Part shown: positions 7,861-12,894 of the stretch, in pieces | How the letters are laid out: each line of letters opens with the position of its first letter | How positions within the stretch are numbered: the stretch's first letter is position 1 | From: Gammaproteobacteria bacterium UBA6968 | GTDB taxonomy: Bacteria > Pseudomonadota > Gammaproteobacteria > Pseudomonadales > Azotimanducaceae | DNA length: 12,894 nt | Assembly: GCA_002450255.1 (NCBI GenBank) | Contig: DJYW01000110.1 | Coordinates: forward strand, 8,088-20,981 | Direction of reading: 5' to 3' | Notes under the pieces: model-generated | The model's input: only the letters and a program-made list of their open reading frames with translations | Databases searched by the model: none | Told to the model about the DNA's origin: nothing | Made by a program: the position numbers and the translations under genes

Positions 7861-7880
7861 TTGCAATAACTCTATTGCAA
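7861..7880. promoter_or_regulatory. Palindromic candidate operator 2
   Basis: Perfect inverted repeat with 8-bp arms TTGCAATA and TATTGCAA around a 4-nt spacer (ACTC), ending 45 bp before the amidohydrolase ATG. An 8-bp exact match over this span is unlikely by chance in a short gap. It could be an operator for a TetR-, LacI- or GntR-like dimer, or a hairpin in the 5' leader of the amidohydrolase transcript. Confidence 0.55.
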
Positions 7881-7925
7881 TCACCCAGCAAAAAAACAGA
7901 CGAAACCTGACAAGCGGGACATTTG

Positions 7926-9638
7926 ATGGCATTTAACAACGAACGAAAACCTGGTTTAAAGCAGCGAGCGCTTAAACGATTAACTGCGGCGCTAGTGGTC
8001 TCTCTAGGCCACTTCGCGATTGATAGCTATGCAGAAAAAACACCAATCGATCTCTTGTTGCACAACGGCACGGTCTTTACCGGTGCTGATGCAATTGAGC
8101 CTGTATCCGCTATTGCGGTACACCATGGCAAAATCATCGCACTAGGCGATCACTCGCTAATCAATTTATATCAGCCGAACAAAAAAATAGATCTGGGCTG
8201 CCGATTTATCATGCCGGGCTTTAACGATTCTCACCTGCACCTGGAAGGTCAATCCAGTCGATACATTGACCTGAACAAGGTGACGAGTGTTAGCGAGATC
8301 ATGCGGCTGGTAACGGCGAAGGCGGAAAACCTGGGTGACGGAGAATGGATCACCGGTTACGGGTGGTCAGAGGATGCGTTAGCGGAAGGTCGCAAACCAA
8401 CCAAGACCGACTTAGATATAGCGGCACCCAACAATCCGGTCGTACTAACCAGGGCGGGCGCGCACAGCGCGGTAGCTTCTAGCGCCGCATTGAAGCTGGC
8501 GGGCATCACCGCGGCTAGCCCGAACCCTGAGGGCGGCGTTTTCGAGAAAAACGCAGCCGGTAAACTAACCGGTATCATCCGCGAGCGACACGGCCTGGTA
8601 ACCAGCCTAGTACCACCTCCATCCGATGCTGAAATTCAAGCGAGCCTCAAGACCCAGGTACGGGCCCTCTTTGAACTAGGCATCACCAGTTATACCAATG
8701 CCAGTACCGACCCAAGGGAATTGGCACAGTTTGCGGGTATCTATAGCGACGGCAGCACTTTGCCACGTGGCTCGCTGCAGTTGCTTTGGCAAGGTGATAA
8801 CACGCTGGCGCTGTATCGCGATTTTGCATCGCAAGAGCCATCACGCTTACGGCTTGGAGCGGTCAAAATATTTGCAGACGGTGGCTTCACTGGCCCGGCC
8901 GCCTTTACCACCAAGCCTTATAAGGGTGAAGCGACCTATCGCGGCAGCCTGAACATGCCTAAGTCTGAGCTGCAGAATGCCATTAGTGTTGCGCACGGCG
9001 CAGGGCTGCAACTCGGCGTTCACGCCATTGGCGATGCGGCTATCGATCTTGCTGCGGACTTGATCGCAGCAGCGCTCGAAAGCACGCCGCGCGACGATCA
9101 TCGGCACTATCTAAATCACTTTTCCATGATGCCGAGCACGGCAACGATGCAAAAAATGGGGCGCATGGGCATCGCCATCAGCCAACAACCCAACTTCACA
9201 TATACGCTAGAGGGCCGCTACAACGCCTATCTAGATGGCAAGCGACTGCAGCATAACAACCCGTTGCGAAGCCCCATGGATAACGGCATAAGACTGGCGA
9301 TCTCCAGCGACATCCTACCCCTCGACCCGATTGTTGGAATTTATGCAGCCGTAACCAGAAGAGGCATGAGTGGCGCTGTCTACGGCATTGCAGAAGCACT
9401 ATCTGTTTCCGAGGCTCTAAAAGCCTACACCGCAGAGGCCGCTTATCTGAATTTCAGGGAAACAGAGCTAGGCTTCATCGCGCCCGGATATCGGGCGGAC
9501 ATGGTGGTTCTCTCTGATAATCCTACGACGATGAATCCCGACCAATTGCTTGAACTCAGCGTTGCACACACATTCTTCAACGGCGAACTGGTTTATTCGT
9601 CGTCGTCACAACAACCAACGCAATGCCTTACAAACTAG
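7926..9638 (+). CDS. Exported YtcJ-like amidohydrolase (amidohydrolase superfamily, Amidohydro_3 type)
   Basis: Metal-dependent hydrolase of C-N bonds in amide- or imide-like compounds; the substrate is unknown. It has 570 residues from the ATG at 7926. GGGA at 7916-7919 is six bases upstream of that ATG; a TTG immediately before it (7923) would add one residue but sits too close to the site. The N terminus is basic, followed by a hydrophobic stretch (AALVVSLGHFAI) and SYA-EK, suggesting export with cleavage after A36. Metal-site residues visible are H103 and H105 (DSHLH), K314 in the VKIFADGG segment, H366 (HAIGD), H398 and D462 (SSDILPLDP). The usual EH before the second histidine cluster is NH here. 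The C-terminal beta-sandwich ends with GYRADMVVLSDNP, typical of the family. Its 3' end overlaps the next gene by 16 nt. Confidence 0.93.
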   Translation: MAFNNERKPGLKQRALKRLTAALVVSLGHFAIDSYAEKTPIDLLLHNGTVFTGADAIEPVSAIAVHHGKIIALGDHSLINLYQPNKKIDLGCRFIMPGFNDSHLHLEGQSSRYIDLNKVTSVSEIMRLVTAKAENLGDGEWITGYGWSEDALAEGRKPTKTDLDIAAPNNPVVLTRAGAHSAVASSAALKLAGITAASPNPEGGVFEKNAAGKLTGIIRERHGLVTSLVPPPSDAEIQASLKTQVRALFELGITSYTNASTDPRELAQFAGIYSDGSTLPRGSLQLLWQGDNTLALYRDFASQEPSRLRLGAVKIFADGGFTGPAAFTTKPYKGEATYRGSLNMPKSELQNAISVAHGAGLQLGVHAIGDAAIDLAADLIAAALESTPRDDHRHYLNHFSMMPSTATMQKMGRMGIAISQQPNFTYTLEGRYNAYLDGKRLQHNNPLRSPMDNGIRLAISSDILPLDPIVGIYAAVTRRGMSGAVYGIAEALSVSEALKAYTAEAAYLNFRETELGFIAPGYRADMVVLSDNPTTMNPDQLLELSVAHTFFNGELVYSSSSQQPTQCLTN

Positions 9639-10894
9639 CCGATGGCGAACTGACAGGCGGCTACCTCAATTTCGGCATTGGCGTAGCGCCTCTTTGGAAA
9701 TTCACCTGGCGTGCCTTTGGGGTTGGGTTTTTCGTGGTTTGTCAGTTCCTGTGGACAGCTCAGAGCCACGCTGAACCACCCTTTTGGGGCACCATTTTTA
9801 TTGATGCCGACATAATCACGCCAGACGACCCAACCACCTATATATCGCTTACCGATAGCGGCACTGCCTCGCGCACCATGTACGACCGGCGCGCAGGCTG
9901 GGTTACTGACACGCCCTATCTGTTTAAAGCGCAATATAGCGATGATCTGACAATCGAAATACAAGTGAACTCGGAATTCGCGAATACGGATGCTGCTCGG
10001 GTACAAGCCGCAAAATATGCCCCCATCATCGGGCAACTTCCAAGAGCACTGCGAGTCGATGTTGAAACGGTTTGGATTCATCAGGGTACCGAGCCTTTCG
10101 GGGGCGGTAACAACAATCTTTTGATTCACATTGGTCAGGGCGATTTATACATTGCAGACGGCATTCTTGAAGAGACCTTCGTCCATGAAGCCGCTCATAC
10201 ATCGCTGGACGCCAACCACGCACAATCTAGTGGCTGGCTTGCTGCGCAGGCTGCTGACAATGAGTTTATCTCCGTTTATGCGCAGGACTATCCGCTGCGC
10301 GAGGACATCGCCGAATCGTTTTTACCCTACCTAGCAATTGCATTTAAGCCCGCAACCATCTCCGACGATCTTTATAAAACCATTACCGAAACCATTCCTA
10401 ATCGAATCGCTTATTTCGCGGGCTTGAATTTAGACATGAGTCCAATCACCAATAGTTTGGGAAGAGACTCCACTGGAGATGAACAAGCAAACAGCGACAC
10501 TACAAAGGATTTTAACGAGGCAACTTGCAGCGCCAACTGTTTTAGCTTTGATATTGATCAAAGCGCGTCACTCTCAGCCCTAACCGATGGCTTGCTGGTT
10601 ATCCGATATCTATTTGGCTTTACTGGGTATAACTTAGTTGCCAATGGGTTGGACACATCCGCCACCCGCAAGTCGCCAACCGAAATAACACAATATTTAA
10701 AAAATGCCGAAACAGATCTGGATATCGATGGTAGCGGCGACGTCGCTGCACTAACGGATGGGTTATTGCTGATGCGTTATTTATTCGGATTTACTGGCGA
10801 CGCGCTGATCGACGGCGCGGTTGGCGCCAACGCTACCCGCACCACAGCAACCGAGATAGAAGCATATCTTCAAGCCCGACAACCCAGTTCTTAG
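9623..10894 (+). CDS. Secreted HEAAH-motif protein with two dockerin-like repeats
   Basis: A 423-residue protein not assigned to a named family. An N-terminal signal segment has a long leader (about 30 residues), a hydrophobic core FGVGFFVVCQFLW and a likely cleavage after A50 (SHA-EPP). The middle domain (about 55-275) contains H188-E189-A-A-H192, a zincin-type HExxH, followed about 35 residues later by REDIAESF. E231, or E227, could serve as the third zinc ligand or support it. The spacing to H199 does not fit the metzincin pattern. Residues 310-360 and 367-417 are two similar repeats of the form DID-x-S-(5)-ALTDGLL-xx-RYLFGFTG, ending in ATR-xx-x-TEI-xx-YL, a dockerin/EF-hand-like calcium-binding module. 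The ATG overlaps the amidohydrolase stop by 16 nt and has no clear ribosome-binding site, so translational coupling is likely. No alternative in-frame start is credible. Protease activity is inferred, not shown. Confidence 0.85.
   Translation: MPYKLADGELTGGYLNFGIGVAPLWKFTWRAFGVGFFVVCQFLWTAQSHAEPPFWGTIFIDADIITPDDPTTYISLTDSGTASRTMYDRRAGWVTDTPYLFKAQYSDDLTIEIQVNSEFANTDAARVQAAKYAPIIGQLPRALRVDVETVWIHQGTEPFGGGNNNLLIHIGQGDLYIADGILEETFVHEAAHTSLDANHAQSSGWLAAQAADNEFISVYAQDYPLREDIAESFLPYLAIAFKPATISDDLYKTITETIPNRIAYFAGLNLDMSPITNSLGRDSTGDEQANSDTTKDFNEATCSANCFSFDIDQSASLSALTDGLLVIRYLFGFTGYNLVANGLDTSATRKSPTEITQYLKNAETDLDIDGSGDVAALTDGLLLMRYLFGFTGDALIDGAVGANATRTTATEIEAYLQARQPSS
10550..10873 (+). repeat. DNA coding for two dockerin-like repeats
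   Basis: Two about 51-residue units with 57-residue period at the C terminus of the HEAAH protein. The first is D310-I-D312-x-S314 and then ALTDGLLVIRYLFGFTG. The second is D367-I-D369-G-S371-G-D373 and then ALTDGLLLMRYLFGFTG. The second carries the fuller set of calcium-ligand side chains; the first has Q and S at places where D or G is expected. The protein repeat is conserved better than the DNA, so it is not a recent duplication. Confidence 0.75.
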
Positions 10895-11043
10895 TCCGCC
10901 TGTTTTAGTATTTCGCGCCCAGAAAACTCGATTTCTTTGTAGACGGAAACAGATCCACACCAAGATTGAAGCACACTGCACGTAGGGCGAACATAACGAC
11001 CGCCGAATCAGCGAAGAAAACATCGATCAAGCAGCCTTTAATA
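10895..11043. other. Convergent intergenic gap, no gene seen
   Basis: 149 bp between the HEAAH protein gene and the GMC gene, which converge. AGAAA (10921-10925) and TTTCT (10932-10936) form a small inverted repeat around a 6-nt spacer, and CTGTTT (10900-10905) can pair with AAACAG (10947-10952). Together these could make a weak A/T-rich terminator structure, but no strong GC stem with a T-tract is present. Confidence 0.3.
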
Positions 11044-12642
11044 TCAACCGACTTTAATCGCATCTGCTAACTTTTCCGCCAGCATGATGGTTGGTGCATT
11101 AAGATTACCGTTAGTGATATGCGGAAAGATCGACGCATCAATCACCCGCAAACGATCCACTCCAAACACGCGCCCTGCGGGATCAACTACCGCACTCGCG
11201 TCACTGCCCATACGGCAGGTACCGCAGGGGTGATATGCGCTCTCCGCATGGTTGCGAATGAATTCATCAAGCTGCGCATCCGTTTGCTCATGTGCACCAG
11301 GACTGAGTTCGGCGCCAGATATCGATGTCATCGCAGGCTGCGAAAAAATATGCCGTGCAGAGCGTATCGCTTCACGAAACACTTGCCAGTCCGCAGCTTC
11401 GCTCAGGTAATTGAAGGCAATTCGCGGCGCTTGCAACGGATTTGCAGAGCGCAGCGTTACCTCACCACGACTCTGCGGCAACATTGGCCCAACATGCGCC
11501 TGGTAGCCATGCTGCTGCGCCTGACTGCTGCCATCGTAGGACATAGCAGCCGGTAAAAAATGAAACTGTATGTCGGGATAGGGCTGACTTTCACTGCTAC
11601 GAATGAAGCCACCTGCCTCAAAGTGATTGGTCGCGCCAAGGCCGCTTTGGTTGTATAGCCAGCGCAACCCGATTTTTATGCGGCCCCAATGGCTGAGGTC
11701 CTTATACAACGATAAGGGTTCGGTGCAAGCTTGCTGAACATAGACTTCCAAGTGGTCCATCAAGTTTTGTCCGACACCGGGCGACTCGACCACTACACCA
11801 ATGCCATGCTTAGACAATTGGTTGGGCTCACCAATCCCAGATAGCATCAGGAGTTGCGGCGAATTGATAGACCCCGCAGACAGAATAACTTCCTGGGCTG
11901 CGTCGACGGTTATTTGTCGGCGGCCGATCTTCACCTCGACAGCGTTGGCCTTGCCATCGCGCACATCGACCTTGGTCACCTGTGCATGCTTGAGAATACG
12001 CAAGTTGGATCTCGAGTGAGGCAAGTAGGCGCGTGCACTAGACTGACGAACACCGTCACCTACCGTCATCGGCAAGGGGCCGAAGCCCTCCTGCACGCCG
12101 TCGTTGAGATCTTCTCGATAGGGATAGCCCGCTTGTTGAGCCGCTTCGATAAAGCGGTTGTACAACGGGTTAGTCATAACCCCGTTCGTTGTCGTCAGCG
12201 GTCCAGCGAAACCTCGCGCGAGGTCAGCATGTGAGCCCGCTCGTGAACCCTGCGCTTTCTTGAAATATGGCAATACCGCGTCATAACCCCAACCATGCGC
12301 ACCCAGCGCCGCCCAGCGTTCGAAATCCTGCGCATTACCTCGCACATAAACCATGCCGTTAATCGAAGACGACCCACCCATTCCGCGCCCACGGGGACAG
12401 TCAAGGCGGCGGTTGTTCATATGTGGTTCGGGTTCACTGCGGTAGCGCCAGTTAAGCGTTTTGGTCTGCATGGGTAGATAAAATGCCGAAGGCATTTTAA
12501 CGATTAAACGCTGATCTGTTCCCCCAGCCTCAAGCAGGATGACTGAACAGTTTTTATCCTCGGATAAACGACTCGCGAGAACACACCCTGCCGAGCCTGC
12601 ACCGACGATAACGTAATCGGCGGCTAAAGTTTTAGATCTCAT
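11044..12642 (-). CDS. GMC-family FAD oxidoreductase, choline-dehydrogenase-like
   Basis: Flavoprotein oxidising a primary alcohol, possibly choline or a related hydroxyl compound, with electrons passed on from FAD. It has 532 residues (BetA proteins are about 550). The Rossmann motif is VGAGSAG (G14, G16, G19) with the ribose-binding E38. GRGMGGSSSINGMVYVRG (85-102) and AGSINSPQLLMLSGIG (256-271) are the two GMC signatures. The active-site pair is H471 (YHPCGTCRMG) and N515 (NGNLNAPT). The central segments (NQSGLGATNHFEAGGFIR, and PDIQFHFLP followed closely by HGYQAHVG) are very BetA-like. There is no signal peptide. No betB, betI or choline transporter is next to it, so the substrate is uncertain and I leave out a symbol. 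The ATG at 12640-12642 has only a weak ribosome-binding site. Confidence 0.94.
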   Translation of the reverse strand: MRSKTLAADYVIVGAGSAGCVLASRLSEDKNCSVILLEAGGTDQRLIVKMPSAFYLPMQTKTLNWRYRSEPEPHMNNRRLDCPRGRGMGGSSSINGMVYVRGNAQDFERWAALGAHGWGYDAVLPYFKKAQGSRAGSHADLARGFAGPLTTTNGVMTNPLYNRFIEAAQQAGYPYREDLNDGVQEGFGPLPMTVGDGVRQSSARAYLPHSRSNLRILKHAQVTKVDVRDGKANAVEVKIGRRQITVDAAQEVILSAGSINSPQLLMLSGIGEPNQLSKHGIGVVVESPGVGQNLMDHLEVYVQQACTEPLSLYKDLSHWGRIKIGLRWLYNQSGLGATNHFEAGGFIRSSESQPYPDIQFHFLPAAMSYDGSSQAQQHGYQAHVGPMLPQSRGEVTLRSANPLQAPRIAFNYLSEAADWQVFREAIRSARHIFSQPAMTSISGAELSPGAHEQTDAQLDEFIRNHAESAYHPCGTCRMGSDASAVVDPAGRVFGVDRLRVIDASIFPHITNGNLNAPTIMLAEKLADAIKVG

Positions 12643-12792
12643 ATGGTTTGCTCTAAGTCACCTGGACGAATTGCTGTGGCACCGGGATAAATCCCACAGA
12701 CAGACGTTAACACATGTTTAGCAAAGCCAGTTCGCTGAACCCAATCGCGGCTGCACAGCATGCGCCGCTTTGCGGAAACCCCTTTTTGCGGC
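12643..12792. other. Upstream region of the GMC gene
   Basis: No gene with a convincing start is seen. GCCGC (12764-12768) and GCGGC (12788-12792) form an inverted repeat of 5-bp arms, with a smaller CCGC-TTT-GCGG hairpin nested at 12765-12775. TTTGCGG is repeated nearby. Read on the minus strand, the hairpin directly follows the stop of the possible partial gene at the window edge, but no T-tract follows it. The GMC promoter should lie here; I cannot place it with confidence. Confidence 0.3.
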
Positions 12793-12894
12793 TTATTTGC
12801 GAGGCGATTCGCTGTTCTGATCGTCTAAGGAATAAATCCTGCAATCTACTTTGACGAGATTGGCAAAACGGCCCAGAAACGATGCAAATATAGC
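12793..12894 (-). CDS. Possible C-terminal end of an unidentified minus-strand gene
   Basis: From the right edge one minus-strand frame is open for 33 codons to a TAA (plus-strand TTA at 12793-12795). It gives a protein-like sequence with FLGRFANLVKVD and ending SLDDQNSESPRK. An alternative minus frame stays open longer (about 61 codons, to roughly 12707) but has an Arg/Cys-rich, less natural composition. At most one is real. No family is recognised and the evidence is limited to the open frame and amino-acid character. Confidence 0.25.
   Translation of the reverse strand, partial: AIFASFLGRFANLVKVDCRIYSLDDQNSESPRK

Noticed and set aside
9635..10129. 164-codon minus-strand open frame
   Set aside because: Antisense to the N-terminal half of the HEAAH protein gene, whose signal peptide and zinc motif support the plus strand.
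10184..10219. Metzincin-type zinc site (HExxHxxGxxH)
   Set aside because: After H188-E189-A-A-H192 the next histidine, H199, is one residue too far and the glycine is missing, so a metzincin assignment is not supported.
10550..10873. Cellulosome component
   Set aside because: The repeats are dockerin-like, but there is no cohesin, scaffoldin or carbohydrate-active enzyme in the window.
11119..11556. 145-codon plus-strand open frame
   Set aside because: Antisense to the C-terminal half of the GMC oxidoreductase, whose active-site motifs fix the coding strand.
1..12894. Mobile element, phage, CRISPR array or defence island
   Set aside because: No transposase, integrase, terminal inverted repeats, regularly spaced repeat-spacer pattern or recognised defence protein was seen on either strand.

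Overview
The window looks like chromosomal DNA from a free-living, probably marine or aquatic, gammaproteobacterium. This is inferred from overall protein character, Sec-type signal peptides on most of the products, and a C-terminal calcium-binding repeat pair of the kind I associate with secreted proteins of marine Gammaproteobacteria. No rRNA, tRNA, transposase, integrase, phage gene or CRISPR array is visible, and coding density is high. The genus cannot be fixed from the sequence alone.

Layout, left to right. (1) 1-211: window edge with three tandem 13-bp units and a possible 3' end of a plus-strand gene. (2) 212-2207, minus strand: adenine phosphoribosyltransferase (apt) followed by an NCS2-family purine permease, a compact uptake-plus-salvage pair for purine bases. 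(3) 2367-4883, plus strand: a small exported DUF952-type protein and an exported S9 prolyl-oligopeptidase-family peptidase, both starting with TTG. (4) 5008-7731, minus strand: a large exported M14 zinc carboxypeptidase, convergent with the S9 gene. The gap between them holds a long two-part inverted repeat. (5) 7732-7925: a divergent control region with two perfect inverted repeats, each with a 4-nt spacer. (6) 7926-10894, plus strand: an exported YtcJ-like amidohydrolase overlapping by 16 nt a secreted protein with an HEAAH zinc-protease-like motif and two dockerin-like repeats. (7) 11044-12642, minus strand: a choline-dehydrogenase-like GMC flavoprotein. (8) 12643-12894: its upstream region and possibly the tail of another minus-strand gene.

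The common theme of the centre is exported hydrolysis: a serine peptidase, a metallocarboxypeptidase, an amidohydrolase and a candidate metalloprotease are all predicted to leave the cytoplasm. This fits scavenging of peptides and other amides. The purine pair and the GMC oxidoreductase fit the same nutrient-acquisition lifestyle but need not be functionally linked. I do not see a clear defence, mobile or otherwise unprecedented multi-gene system. The most unusual items are the HEAAH/dockerin-like protein, the exported DUF952 protein and the twin palindromes at 7838-7880.
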